Assembly: GCA_902791885.1 (NCBI GenBank)
Contig: CADAXO010000016.1
Coordinates: 980-21,260, forward strand
Source: Oscillospiraceae bacterium
GTDB lineage: Bacteria; Bacillota_A; Clostridia; Saccharofermentanales; Saccharofermentanaceae
Reading direction: 5' to 3'
Length of the DNA stretch: 20,281 bases
Under the pieces are notes generated by a model. It had not been told where the DNA came from. It did no database searches and saw only the letters and a program-made list of their open reading frames with translations. Positions 6,703 through 14,916 of this stretch are shown piece after piece; within the stretch, counting starts at the first letter, position 1, and each line of letters opens with the position of its first letter. The position numbers and the translations under genes were made by a program.

Positions 6703-7971
6703 TCAGCCCCAGACGAACCAGAGGTAGAGATAACCTGCCATTACGGCGGTCAAAGTATATGGAACACCGATCTTCATAAAGTCGCCGAATGAGACACTGT
6801 AGCCTTCCTTCTTAAGAAGACCCGTGGCTGCAATGTTGGCAGATGCGCCGATCGGAGTGATATTGCCGCCCAATGTCGCACCGGACAGAAGTCCGAAGTA
6901 CAAAAGATACGGCTCGATCCCCATTGAAGCGGTAACAGCCGCCAATACGGGAAGCATTGTAGCTACGTAAGGGATGTTATCTACAAACGCGGAGATAATT
7001 ACCGAACCCCAGACAATGATCGTATAGAGAACGAAGATGTTGTCACCGCCGTATTTTACGATCAGGGATGCAAAGTCATCGATTATTCCGACATTTGAAA
7101 GACCGCCGATAACAACGAACAGACCGAGGAGAAGTCCCAAAGTCTCGAAGTCGAGCTCGATGATAGCTTCCTTGGCGTCCTTTATGCCCTTCTTTCTGAA
7201 TATATCGATGAGTATGGTTATCATCGCGAGGATCATGCAGATGATACCGTTGATCGCATTGGGAGTATCAGGGATAAACGATGCGATTATGAGGGCTGCG
7301 ACCATAACAAGGAGCATTATCGTGGGGACAGGATCTTTGACTTTGGTCTTATCGCCGGAAGAAACGGGATCTTTGTCGCGGCGGAACAGGATCATCATGA
7401 TCGGGATGGTAGCAAGCGCTCCGATCTCAACTGCAAAGAAGATTCCGAGCTTTCCTTCCATCCAGAAGAACTCCATGAAGTTCATGTTCGCATAATCGGC
7501 AAGCATGATGGACGTCGTGTCGCCTACCAAAGTCGCCGCGCCCTGAAGGTTGGACGATACGGCGATCGAGAGGATCATGCCGACAGGATTTATCTTGAGC
7601 TTCTTGCACACGGCAAGGCCTACGGGAGCCACCATAAGGACGGTGGCAACGTTATCGATAAAGGCGCTTATAAGGCCCGCGAAAAGGGACATCCATATGG
7701 TTACCCACATCGCGTTCTTGGATTTATTGAGTATTATGTCGGCCAGAAGATTGGGCATCAGGGATTCGATGAAATAATAGACTATTATCATCGTACCCGA
7801 GATCATCATCAGAACATTCCAGTTGATCGCAGAAGGAAGTTCTCTTATCGGGACAATGCCCAGGATAAGATATATAACTGCAACTGATAATGCTATCTGA
7901 GGTCTGAACTTAGGCTTCGAGATCATGGCTATATACATGATCACGAACAAAATAAGCGCAGCAATCTTCAT
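6703..7971 (-). CDS. ArsB/NhaD-type anion permease or sodium antiporter (ion transporter superfamily)
   Basis: A 422-residue integral membrane protein with about ten to twelve helices. Two inverted-repeat halves are visible: SAFIDN at 102-107 with GDTTS at 150-154, and SAFVDN at 327-332 with GGNITPIGASAN at 368-379. A charged loop at about 197-214 separates the halves. These features place it in the ArsB/NhaD and SLC13-like superfamily, which moves arsenite, sodium/protons or di- and tricarboxylates, so the substrate cannot be told from sequence. No arsenic resistance genes are nearby, which argues against an arsenite pump. It starts 19 bases after the transketolase C-terminal gene, with no recognisable ribosome binding site before its ATG, so it may depend on read-through translation. 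The GTAC array follows its stop codon. Confidence 0.88.
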   Translation of the reverse strand: MKIAALILFVIMYIAMISKPKFRPQIALSVAVIYLILGIVPIRELPSAINWNVLMMISGTMIIVYYFIESLMPNLLADIILNKSKNAMWVTIWMSLFAGLISAFIDNVATVLMVAPVGLAVCKKLKINPVGMILSIAVSSNLQGAATLVGDTTSIMLADYANMNFMEFFWMEGKLGIFFAVEIGALATIPIMMILFRRDKDPVSSGDKTKVKDPVPTIMLLVMVAALIIASFIPDTPNAINGIICMILAMITILIDIFRKKGIKDAKEAIIELDFETLGLLLGLFVVIGGLSNVGIIDDFASLIVKYGGDNIFVLYTIIVWGSVIISAFVDNIPYVATMLPVLAAVTASMGIEPYLLYFGLLSGATLGGNITPIGASANIAATGLLKKEGYSVSFGDFMKIGVPYTLTAVMAGYLYLWFVWG

Positions 7972-7990
7972 GAAACTTTACGTTACCCGA

Positions 7991-8935
7991 TTACTTCTTA
8001 AGTGCGATTGCCTGCTTAGCCTTCTCAGCGATATCAGCACCTGTAAGGTGATAATAAGCCATAAGTTCTGCAGGTGTACCTGAGCGGCCGAATGTATCCT
8101 GAACGCCGACACGGAGCATCGGGCAGGGAGCATTCTCAACAAGAGCCTCTGCAACTGCACTTCCCAGACCTCCGATAACGGAGTGCTCTTCACATGTAAC
8201 GATGCAGCCTGTCTCCTTGGAAGCCTTAACTACAGCTTCAACATCGATAGGCTTGATCGTATGCATATCAAGAAGTCTTGCAGAGATACCCTCGCTCTCG
8301 AGGATAGCGTGTGCTTCGATAGCCTGCTCAACCATGTAACCGCAGGCAATGATCGTTACGTCAGTACCTTCCTTAACGAGATGTGCCTTACCCAATGTGA
8401 AATCAACATCTTCGCCGAACTCACCGTAAACGGAGTCAGTCGCAAGACGTGCAAGTCTTACATAGAAAGGACCGTCATTCTCATAAGCAGCCTTAACTGC
8501 CATTCTTGCGGATGCTGCATCAGCAGGGCAGAGAACCGTCATATTGGGAAGTGATCTCATGATAGACAGATCTTCGAGGCACTGGTGTGAAGCACCGTCC
8601 TCACCTACCGTGATACCTGCGTGGGATGCGCATACCTTTACGTTAAGCTTGGGGTAGCAGACTGAATTCCTGATCTGCTCGCATGCTCTTTCTGTCGCGA
8701 ACATAGCGAAAGAAGAAACGAATGCGATCTTGCCGCATGTGGACATACCGGCGGCACATGCCACCATGTTAGCCTCTGCGATACCCATATCGAAGAATCT
8801 TTCAGGGAAATCCTTCTTGAATCTTCCTGTGTTGGTGGAACCTGCGAGGTCCGCATCAAATACTACAATTCTCTCGTCGGAACCGATCTCCTGAAGAGTT
8901 CTTCCGTAAGCCTCTCTTGTTGCCATCTTGCCCAT
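7991..8935 (-). CDS. tkt: Transketolase, C-terminal subunit
   Basis: A 314-residue protein corresponding to the pyrimidine-binding and C-terminal domains of transketolase. The catalytic glutamate is in FFDMGIAEANM (Glu54), with the conserved SSFAMFATERACEQIR at about 74-89 and HAGITVGEDGASHQ at about 105-118. With the N-terminal subunit it forms the thiamine-diphosphate enzyme of the non-oxidative pentose phosphate pathway. The open frame extends to 9013, inside the upstream gene, but the start at 8935 is preferred: GGAGGG lies 8 bases upstream and the encoded protein begins at the family start (MGKMATREAYG). It begins 4 bases after the stop of the N-terminal subunit. Split transketolases are common in Firmicutes and archaea, so this is not a broken gene. 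Confidence 0.95.
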   Translation of the reverse strand: MGKMATREAYGRTLQEIGSDERIVVFDADLAGSTNTGRFKKDFPERFFDMGIAEANMVACAAGMSTCGKIAFVSSFAMFATERACEQIRNSVCYPKLNVKVCASHAGITVGEDGASHQCLEDLSIMRSLPNMTVLCPADAASARMAVKAAYENDGPFYVRLARLATDSVYGEFGEDVDFTLGKAHLVKEGTDVTIIACGYMVEQAIEAHAILESEGISARLLDMHTIKPIDVEAVVKASKETGCIVTCEEHSVIGGLGSAVAEALVENAPCPMLRVGVQDTFGRSGTPAELMAYYHLTGADIAEKAKQAIALKK

Positions 8936-8939
8936 TGGA

Positions 8940-9788
8940 TCAACCCTCCAGTTCTGCGATCTTCGCATCGAGTTCCTCGACTGCGATATTATACTGTTCT
9001 TCCTTAGGTGCACAGCCGTGCCAGCCCGGATCGTCCGTCATGAACGATACGCCTCTGCCCTTGTGAGTCTTGCAGATCACAAAGAAAGGCTTGCCGGAAC
9101 CCTGATTGGCCTTGAATGCTTCATAAGCACCTTCGATCTCATCGAAGTTATGACCGTCGATAACGACTGTCTCCCAACCGAATGCCTTGGTCTTAGCCTC
9201 AATATCACCGAGGCTCATTACATCATCGACCTTACCGTCGATCTGAAGTCCGTTATAGTCGAGGAAAGCGCAGATATTATCAAGCTTATAGTGAGCGGCG
9301 CTCATGAGAGCTTCCCAAACCTCACCTTCCTGCATCTCACCGTCACCCAAGACAGAGAATACGCGGTAAGACTTCTTATCTACCTTTGCAGCCAGAGCCA
9401 TTCCGACTGCTGTCGAGATGCCCTGACCCAAGGATCCCGTAGACATATCGATACCGGGTGTGATCGCCTTGCAGGGATGTCCCTGAAGGAACGAACCGAT
9501 CTTTCTAAGATTCTTCATCTCATTAACATCGAAGAATCCTCGAAGTCCCAGTGCGGAATAAAGAGCCGGTGCACAGTGTCCCTTGGAAAGGACGAATCTG
9601 TCACGGTCAGGATCCGAAGGATTCTGGGGATCTACATTAAGTGCCTTGTTATAAAGGTAGCAGATGATGTCTGTGCAGGATAAAGATCCGCCGGGGTGTC
9701 CGCTCTTGGCATTGTAAACGCCTTCGATAACCCATCTTCTCATTCTTGCTGAGAACAACTCGAGTGTTTTCTTGTCTTCAGGTGTCAT
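8940..9788 (-). CDS. tkt: Transketolase, N-terminal subunit
   Basis: A 282-residue protein matching the thiamine-diphosphate-binding half of transketolase. It has GHPGGSLSCTD (30-40), a conserved KGH at 69-71, GSLGQGIS (118-125) and the cofactor motif GDGEMQEGEVWEA at 148-160, ending in the metal-binding Asn179 of YNGLQIDG. It pairs with the C-terminal subunit directly downstream. The ATG at 9788 has GGAG and GAGG sequences upstream with suitable spacing. It lies 39 bases after alr. A perfect TATAAT at 9820-9825 on the minus strand could start a transcript here, but its -35 region is very poor, so read-through from alr is equally likely. Confidence 0.95.
   Translation of the reverse strand: MTPEDKKTLELFSARMRRWVIEGVYNAKSGHPGGSLSCTDIICYLYNKALNVDPQNPSDPDRDRFVLSKGHCAPALYSALGLRGFFDVNEMKNLRKIGSFLQGHPCKAITPGIDMSTGSLGQGISTAVGMALAAKVDKKSYRVFSVLGDGEMQEGEVWEALMSAAHYKLDNICAFLDYNGLQIDGKVDDVMSLGDIEAKTKAFGWETVVIDGHNFDEIEGAYEAFKANQGSGKPFFVICKTHKGRGVSFMTDDPGWHGCAPKEEQYNIAVEELDAKIAELEG
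8944..8949 (-). promoter_or_regulatory. Ribosome binding site that fixes the transketolase C-subunit start
   Basis: GGAGGG on the minus strand lies 8 bases before the ATG at 8935 and within the last codons of the N-terminal subunit gene. It selects this start over the longer open frame beginning at 9013. Confidence 0.85.
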
Positions 9789-9827
9789 GTTTGTCGCCTC
9801 TCCTCAAAAATACCGCTTTATTATATA

Positions 9828-10976
9828 TCAGTTCGTGAAAATTCTCTGTACTCTTTTTCCCACGTCGCAGGTGATCTCGTAACTGATTGTTCCGAGTGCA
9901 TCCGCGAGCTCATCTGCCGACCTTCCCTTGCCGAATATCGTAACGATATCGCCGGGTTTTACGTCACCTTTCATATCCGTTGCATCGAGCATGCACATAT
10001 CCATGCAGACATTGCCGATAATGGGAAGTCTCTCGCCGTTTACTACAAGCTCGAAGCCGTTGCTGAGTCTTCTGGACAGACCGTCGGCATATCCGACTGA
10101 TACGGTAACGACCTTCGTGGGTCTTGAAGCCTTAAAGTGCCTGCCGTAGCTTACCGAAGTTCCTTCGGGTACGTTCTTAACGTGAACGACCTTCGCATAC
10201 CATGTCATTACGGGCTTAAGCTCGATGTCAGTGTAGCTTTCGGGGCAGCCTGCAGGCTTATAGCCGTAAAGGATAAGACCTGCACGCACCATATCCATGT
10301 GCATCTCGGGAAATCTTAAGATTCCTGCGCTGTTGCAGATATGTCTCTTCTTAAATGTAACGCCCTTAGCCTTAAGGTCTTCGACAGTCTTTGTGAAGGC
10401 CTCATACTGGCGCATCGTGTACTCATCGTCATCGGTATCCGCTACTGAGAAGTGTGAGAAGATGCCGTAAGGATTGATCCCGGGCAAAGAACAGATCTCG
10501 GCGATCTCATCTATGGCGGAGCCGTCCGTCGGGAAACCGATACGGCCCATTCCGGTATCAAGCTTGATGTGGATATCGCAGACTCTTCCCTGTCTTACCG
10601 CCTCGTTCGAGAGGGCAACAGCAGACGCCTTGTCATAGATCGCAAGATCGATATTATAGAGTACCGCGTCCTCGTAGCTTACGATATCGGTGCCTCCGAG
10701 GATCAGAAGTCTTGATGTGATCCCGCTCTGGCGGAGGTGTACCGCCTCGCCTATAGTCGCGATACAAAGGCCGTCCGCGCCGTTATCGAGCAAAGTCTTC
10801 GCGACTTCATACGCACCGTGTCCGTAGGCATCTGCCTTAACAACGGCCATGATATCGGCTTCGGGTCTTGTGATACGTCTTATCTCTTCAATATTGGATT
10901 TAAGGGCAGACTTGTCTATCTCAACACAAGTTCTGTCAAAGAAAACACCGTCTTCGATTATGCCCATATTTACCAT
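9828..10976 (-). CDS. alr: Alanine racemase
   Basis: A 382-residue PLP enzyme that converts L- to D-alanine for peptidoglycan. The PLP lysine is Lys47 in AVVKADAYGHGA. The opposite catalytic tyrosine lies in VSYGRHF, followed by SVGYADGLSRR, GNVCMDMCMLD and the C-terminal ISYEITCDVGKRVQRIF pattern. Fold-type III barrel plus C-terminal beta domain, full length for the family. The first ATG overlaps the stop of nnrD by 7 bases; the fourth codon (10967) is also ATG and could be the start, with AGG spacing suiting it. Neighbouring nnrD and alr genes are frequent in bacteria. Confidence 0.96.
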   Translation of the reverse strand: MVNMGIIEDGVFFDRTCVEIDKSALKSNIEEIRRITRPEADIMAVVKADAYGHGAYEVAKTLLDNGADGLCIATIGEAVHLRQSGITSRLLILGGTDIVSYEDAVLYNIDLAIYDKASAVALSNEAVRQGRVCDIHIKLDTGMGRIGFPTDGSAIDEIAEICSLPGINPYGIFSHFSVADTDDDEYTMRQYEAFTKTVEDLKAKGVTFKKRHICNSAGILRFPEMHMDMVRAGLILYGYKPAGCPESYTDIELKPVMTWYAKVVHVKNVPEGTSVSYGRHFKASRPTKVVTVSVGYADGLSRRLSNGFELVVNGERLPIIGNVCMDMCMLDATDMKGDVKPGDIVTIFGKGRSADELADALGTISYEITCDVGKRVQRIFTN

Positions 10977-11842
10977 CCTGTTTCCCGGAACGCCTCCGAG
11001 ATTTCATCTATTACGTCAATCGGGAGCATACTTCGCACTCCCATGAGATCAGCTGCGAGTGACCCTGCCCTGCTGTGAAGATAAACAGCACTGATTCCTG
11101 CATCGCAGGGCTTCATGCCCTGAGCAAGCAATCCCGCGGTCAGGCCTGTAAGAACGTCACCGCTGCCGCCTTTCGCCATACCGCTGTTGTCACCCTGAAT
11201 ACTATAACATGTGAAGTGCGGTGTAAAAATCATAGTTTTATTATTTTTAAGGATAAGAAGACACTCATTTTCCGCCGCAAACTTTGCACAGATTTCATAA
11301 TTTACTTCTTCCTTAAGAAGTCTTCTCATCTCACCCACATGCGGAGTTATTACAGCGGGAAGAAGCCCGCGCTCCTTACGTGATGAAAGAAGCGGCAGGA
11401 GCTCCTCCCTGTATTTGGCGATAATGTTGAGCGCACCCGCATCGATAACAAGAGCCTTTGCATTAAGAAGAAACTCTTCAACAAGGGCCTTCGACCTTGG
11501 ATCAGACTCATCAAGCCCAGGGCCTATTGCCACTGAAGTTGCTTTCTTCATGAGGGCATCGGCTTTTCGGAGTGTATCGGAAACGTCCTCCTCCCACGCC
11601 GCCGTAAGCGCGCAGGGGCAGTTAGCCTTAAGGGGCATAAGCGCATCGTCCGTCGAAAAGGCCGTGACCAGTCCCGCTCCGCTTCGAAGCGCAGTCTCGG
11701 TCGCAAGTATCAGGGCACCCGTCATGTACTTCGAGCCTGCACAGATAAGCACGTGGCCGAAGTCATTCTTGTGACCCGAGTCAGACCTTGAGGGACATAA
11801 TCCGCCGACAAGCTCCTTTGTTATCAAAGTCTCTTCGCTCAT
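10970..11842 (-). CDS. nnrD: ADP/ATP-dependent NAD(P)H-hydrate dehydratase
   Basis: A 290-residue protein of the ribokinase-like fold, equivalent to the C-terminal domain of YjeF, which repairs hydrated NADH and NADPH. Motifs are [10 protein letters not shown] (34-43), [14 protein letters not shown] (105-118), VIDAGALN (132-139), VITPHVGEM (164-172) and the nucleotide-binding GGSGDVLTG at 225-233. The epimerase half (NnrE) is not fused here and is not in the window, unlike in many bacteria where both lie in one protein. The start overlaps the metA stop as ATGA, with GGAGG just upstream, so translation is coupled. Confidence 0.94.
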   Translation of the reverse strand: MSEETLITKELVGGLCPSRSDSGHKNDFGHVLICAGSKYMTGALILATETALRSGAGLVTAFSTDDALMPLKANCPCALTAAWEEDVSDTLRKADALMKKATSVAIGPGLDESDPRSKALVEEFLLNAKALVIDAGALNIIAKYREELLPLLSSRKERGLLPAVITPHVGEMRRLLKEEVNYEICAKFAAENECLLILKNNKTMIFTPHFTCYSIQGDNSGMAKGGSGDVLTGLTAGLLAQGMKPCDAGISAVYLHSRAGSLAADLMGVRSMLPIDVIDEISEAFRETGW

Positions 11843-12795
11843 GTGTCCTCCAGATCGAGTTTTCTCTCCTTAACGATATTAAGAAGCGACAGATCGAAAG
11901 GTGTCTCCTGGTAAACGTAATAGTTGAGCCAGTTCGTAAAAAGCAAAGTGGCCGAAGCACGCCAGAGCATAACGGGTGTCTTAGAAGGATCGTCTCCGGG
12001 ATAGTAGTTGACCGGAATCTTGATGGGACGGTTAAGGCTTACATCGCGCTTATACTCGGAATCCAGAGTATAACGGTCGTACTCGGAGTGTCCCGTGATG
12101 AAGAACTGTCTTCCCTTACGGTCTGATACCGCATAAACGCCGCTCTCGGGGGACTCGGAAAGGATACGAAGATCATAGATCTTGGCAATATCGTCTCTTC
12201 TAATCTCGGTGTGACGTGAATGGGGTACGAAGAACACATCGTTAAAACCCCTGAAAAGCTTAACAGGTTTGGACCATGTCATGGAGTGCTCGAAAACGCC
12301 GAAGCACTTCTCGGGGAGATCGTACTTGGGCACGCCGTAGTGGTAGTAAAGGCCTGCCATAGCGCCCCAGCATATGTGCATCGTGGAATATACATGAGTC
12401 TTGCTCCACTCCATGATGGATACGAGCTCATCCCAGTAATCGACCTCCTCATAAGGCATCTGCTCTACAGGTGCGCCCGTGATGATCATGCCGTCGTAAA
12501 CGCGGTCCTTGATGTCATCGAAGGTCTCGTAGAACTTAAAAAGATGCTCCTTGCTCGTATGCTTCGACTCGTGCGTCGAGATTCGAAGCAGGTCGATATC
12601 GATCTGTATCGGTGTGTTCGACAGGGCGCGGAGTATCTGAGTCTCCGTGGTCTCCTTGTCGGGCATCAGGTTCAGAATGACGATCCTGATGGGTCTTATA
12701 TCCTGCGTCAAAGCGCGGTTCTCCTCCATAACGAAGATTCCTTCGCTCTCGAGGACCGATCTTGCAGGAAGATTATCTGCTATTCTTATGGGCAT
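11839..12795 (-). CDS. metAA: Homoserine O-acetyltransferase (MetA family)
   Basis: A 318-residue enzyme of the first committed step of methionine synthesis. The catalytic cysteine is Cys142 in [10 protein letters not shown]. The His and Glu of the triad lie in ITGHSEYD (236 and 238). The residue that sets acyl specificity, position 111 in GAPVEQM, is Glu, as in the Bacillus cereus enzyme that uses acetyl-CoA; succinyl-CoA users such as E. coli have Gly. The product is therefore predicted to be O-acetylhomoserine. The start is firm: AAGGAGG lies 7 bases before the ATG and shares bases with the stop codon of the kinase gene. No other methionine gene is nearby, so the operon mixes pathways. No SAM riboswitch is seen. 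Confidence 0.95.
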   Translation of the reverse strand: MPIRIADNLPARSVLESEGIFVMEENRALTQDIRPIRIVILNLMPDKETTETQILRALSNTPIQIDIDLLRISTHESKHTSKEHLFKFYETFDDIKDRVYDGMIITGAPVEQMPYEEVDYWDELVSIMEWSKTHVYSTMHICWGAMAGLYYHYGVPKYDLPEKCFGVFEHSMTWSKPVKLFRGFNDVFFVPHSRHTEIRRDDIAKIYDLRILSESPESGVYAVSDRKGRQFFITGHSEYDRYTLDSEYKRDVSLNRPIKIPVNYYPGDDPSKTPVMLWRASATLLFTNWLNYYVYQETPFDLSLLNIVKERKLDLEDT

Positions 12796-12807
12796 TTATA
12801 TGCCTCC

Positions 12808-13815
12808 TTATGCTGAAATGAATTCGTTAAGTATTGATTCCGCAGGGACTCTGGAAGGATCCACCTTGGGGATCTTGTTAAGGTGCTTCACGAGCTTCTG
12901 GGCACAGGCCAAAGCTTCCGACAGATCCGCAAAGCTCTTATCCTTGTTGGATCTTTCCATGAAGACATTAGGTTCCAAGGTGCCGTTCGCCGCCTGGGCT
13001 AAGGCTTCATTTATGTCCTGAAGCGCCAAAGGAGCGATAACAAGGCTCTCGTACATGAGGAACGAGTTCACGTGATAATCCGCAGAAGAAAGATAATCCG
13101 TAAAATACTTATCCTCCGAACCCGCGATCATCGGCCAGTAGTCTATGGTCGAGAGCGCGTGTGAAGCTCTGTGCCTCTTGTCCCTGACGATCCTTCTAAG
13201 AAGCCTGATCTCGCGGCTGTCCATAAGCTTTCTGTCGGAGAACACGTTTCCGTAAGGCATTATGAACACTTTGAGGATATCGCCGTCGAAGCCGCCCGAT
13301 ACTCTCTCGTTAAGGCCGTGAAGACCCTCAACTACGAGAACTCCGTCATCGGGAAGGACTATAGCCTCGCCGGGATCTCTTTCCTTACGGACTCTTTCCT
13401 GGAAATCGAAATAAGGCGGAACAACGCTCTTGCCTTCGATTATCCTGTGAATATCCTCGTGGGCGCGGTCAACGTCGATCGCATCGATAGTCTCAAAATC
13501 AGGGCGTCCCTTGCTGTCGTAACGAAGATCCGTCAGATAGTAGTAGTCGTCAAGGGAGAGAAAAGCCGCATTTCTTCCGGCTTTAGCAAGTCCGGACGCA
13601 AGGCGCATAGTGAAAGTGGTCTTGCCTGAAGACGTCGGGCCCGCGACGAAGATAGCCTTGCGGCTTGTGTCTTCGGTCATAATATCGACGATCCTGTCGA
13701 TCCTCTTGATAAAGCCCTCTTCGCTGTTTCTTATAAATTCAGGAAGTTTCTTCTCTCCGAGATTTTCCTCAAGTTCTTCCACCGTAATATTTATCTTATC
13801 TTCGAGAAGTGCCAT
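12808..13815 (-). CDS. Uridine-kinase-like P-loop nucleoside kinase
   Basis: A 335-residue protein of the phosphoribulokinase/uridine kinase family. The P-loop is GPTSSGKTT at 59-67, followed by SLDDYYY (87-93), the substrate-site region DFETIDAIDVD (106-116) and VVEGLHGLN at 161-169. Clostridial relatives of this type are usually about 550 residues, with an N-terminal TGS and threonyl-tRNA-synthetase-like region; here only about 50 residues precede the kinase. Phosphorylation of uridine or a related nucleoside is likely but not certain. The ATG has GGAGG 4 bases upstream. It lies 11 bases after the membrane protein gene and its stop codon runs into the metA ribosome binding site. Confidence 0.88.
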   Translation of the reverse strand: MALLEDKINITVEELEENLGEKKLPEFIRNSEEGFIKRIDRIVDIMTEDTSRKAIFVAGPTSSGKTTFTMRLASGLAKAGRNAAFLSLDDYYYLTDLRYDSKGRPDFETIDAIDVDRAHEDIHRIIEGKSVVPPYFDFQERVRKERDPGEAIVLPDDGVLVVEGLHGLNERVSGGFDGDILKVFIMPYGNVFSDRKLMDSREIRLLRRIVRDKRHRASHALSTIDYWPMIAGSEDKYFTDYLSSADYHVNSFLMYESLVIAPLALQDINEALAQAANGTLEPNVFMERSNKDKSFADLSEALACAQKLVKHLNKIPKVDPSRVPAESILNEFISA

Positions 13816-13826
13816 ATTGCCTCCGC

Positions 13827-14435
13827 TTAACGCTTGTATCTGAAAAATCTTCTTAGAATAAGTCGGTCTATAAGGAAATCGTAAAAGTACTGGACTAACT
13901 TGTAGATGATAACGACGAGTCCGGGGATCGCGACCAGTGCCGCCAATACGAGGACTACGACCAATACGACGTGTATGCCTCCCGTAAGGACTCCCATTAC
14001 GGTCGAGAAACTGCCGCCGCCCGATGCGAACTTCTCCGTGTAGCTTTCCAGTGTGGAATTCAGATAATCAACAAGGAAATCCTTAAGTCCGCTGCTTTGT
14101 ACCGTGAGTCTCGGAATAATGAGACTTACCGTCAGGCTCATTACAAGATATGCCTTATAAACCTTAGCCAGTAAAACGAGAATCTTGCCCCAAAGGGGCA
14201 TGCCGTAGTATCTGAAGCACAATACGGGATTACAGAAAGTAAGGATCGAGAGCATGACAGTACTGAACACACCGAAGCTGCCGACACCTATAAGAGGCTT
14301 TCCGGTCCAATATAAAAGCAAAAGAAAAAGGGATGTCAGAGCGCCATACAGCAAAAACAGCTCAATGTGTCTTCTGTTCTCAAAATCCGTGTCGCTCCAG
14401 TATCTTCCAAGAAACAGCCCTTCAGCGTAATCCAA
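13827..14435 (-). CDS. Small integral membrane protein of unknown function
   Basis: A 202-residue protein with about four membrane helices, at roughly 24-43, 48-72, 84-107 and 146-180. There is a soluble segment at 108-145 and a basic, aromatic C-terminal tail (RLILRRFFRYKR, 191-202) that should lie in the cytoplasm. I do not recognise the family. The start is TTG at 14435, chosen because GGAGG lies 9 bases upstream and no in-frame ATG precedes the first helix. It is the first gene after the weak terminator at 14451-14489 and stands 11 bases before the kinase gene, so the two are probably one transcript. Confidence 0.8.
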   Translation of the reverse strand: MDYAEGLFLGRYWSDTDFENRRHIELFLLYGALTSLFLLLLYWTGKPLIGVGSFGVFSTVMLSILTFCNPVLCFRYYGMPLWGKILVLLAKVYKAYLVMSLTVSLIIPRLTVQSSGLKDFLVDYLNSTLESYTEKFASGGGSFSTVMGVLTGGIHVVLVVVLVLAALVAIPGLVVIIYKLVQYFYDFLIDRLILRRFFRYKR

Positions 14436-14450
14436 AAGATAACCCCTCCA

Positions 14451-14489
14451 AAATAAAAATCCCGTCTTTGTATTCTAACACACAACGGG
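14451..14489 (-). terminator. Weak possible terminator
   Basis: On the minus strand CCCGT pairs with ACGGG around an inner TGT/ACA stretch with a bulge, followed by ATTTTTATTTT. The stem is short and imperfect, but the T run and the position just after the small hypothetical gene suit a terminator. Confidence 0.4.
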
Positions 14490-14496
14490 GGTTAAG

Positions 14497-14907
14497 TCAG
14501 CGGAGTCTGAAGCAGCACTCTGTGGTGGCTTCGATGATCTCTTTAAGTTTTGTCCAGTTCTTGGGAAAATTCTTGGTATGGCTCGATACAAGATCGGAAC
14601 CGTCCTCGAAGTTAATACATATGCGCCATGATGAGGGATTAGCCGTGGGGACACCGTACTTGGCAAGTTCCCCTCTGTTATATCCTTCCATCCACTCGAT
14701 GACGCCCGTGGAAGGAAGATTCTTAGTAATAATGTCGAGTTTCTCGGGAGTTAAGGACTTCATGAAGTTGTTGTTCCACATGTAGCCGTCGTTCCAGGAT
14801 ATGAGTCTTCGCACAAAATCATAGCGGACCTTATATCCGCCGCCCGTAAAAGAGCTTATTTCCACCTCAAGCAAGGTAATAGACCCGTATCTCTTATCTG
14901 CTTTCAT
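14497..14907 (-). CDS. Small conserved hypothetical protein
   Basis: A 136-residue soluble protein, probably mixed alpha and beta, that I cannot place in a named family. The pattern ISWNDGY near residues 36-42, a PSSWRICINFEDGSD segment at about 91-105 and KNFPKNWTKL at about 112-121 recall small clostridial proteins with a W-x-I-x-F-x-D-G strand and a P-x-N-W motif. The start ATG has only a poor GGGGG-like site 3 bases upstream and lies 9 bases after the propeller gene, so it is likely translated from the same message. It is the last gene before the possible terminator at 14451-14489. Confidence 0.78.
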   Translation of the reverse strand: MKADKRYGSITLLEVEISSFTGGGYKVRYDFVRRLISWNDGYMWNNNFMKSLTPEKLDIITKNLPSTGVIEWMEGYNRGELAKYGVPTANPSSWRICINFEDGSDLVSSHTKNFPKNWTKLKEIIEATTECCFRLR

Positions 14908-14916
14908 GTTCCCCCG

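Noticed and set aside
8928..9683. 251-codon open frame on the plus strand
   Set aside because: It is antisense to the transketolase N-terminal gene, which has clear cofactor motifs; the frame has no domain signal of its own.
7991..9788. Transketolase split by a frameshift or nonsense mutation
   Set aside because: The break is at the usual domain boundary, each half is full length for split transketolases, and the C-terminal half has its own ribosome binding site.
9847..9856. A copy of the GTAC arm (GTACTCTTT) near the end of alr
   Set aside because: It sits in the coding sequence for the conserved KRVQRIF tail of alanine racemase, with no second arm at the expected distance, so chance is the simplest explanation.
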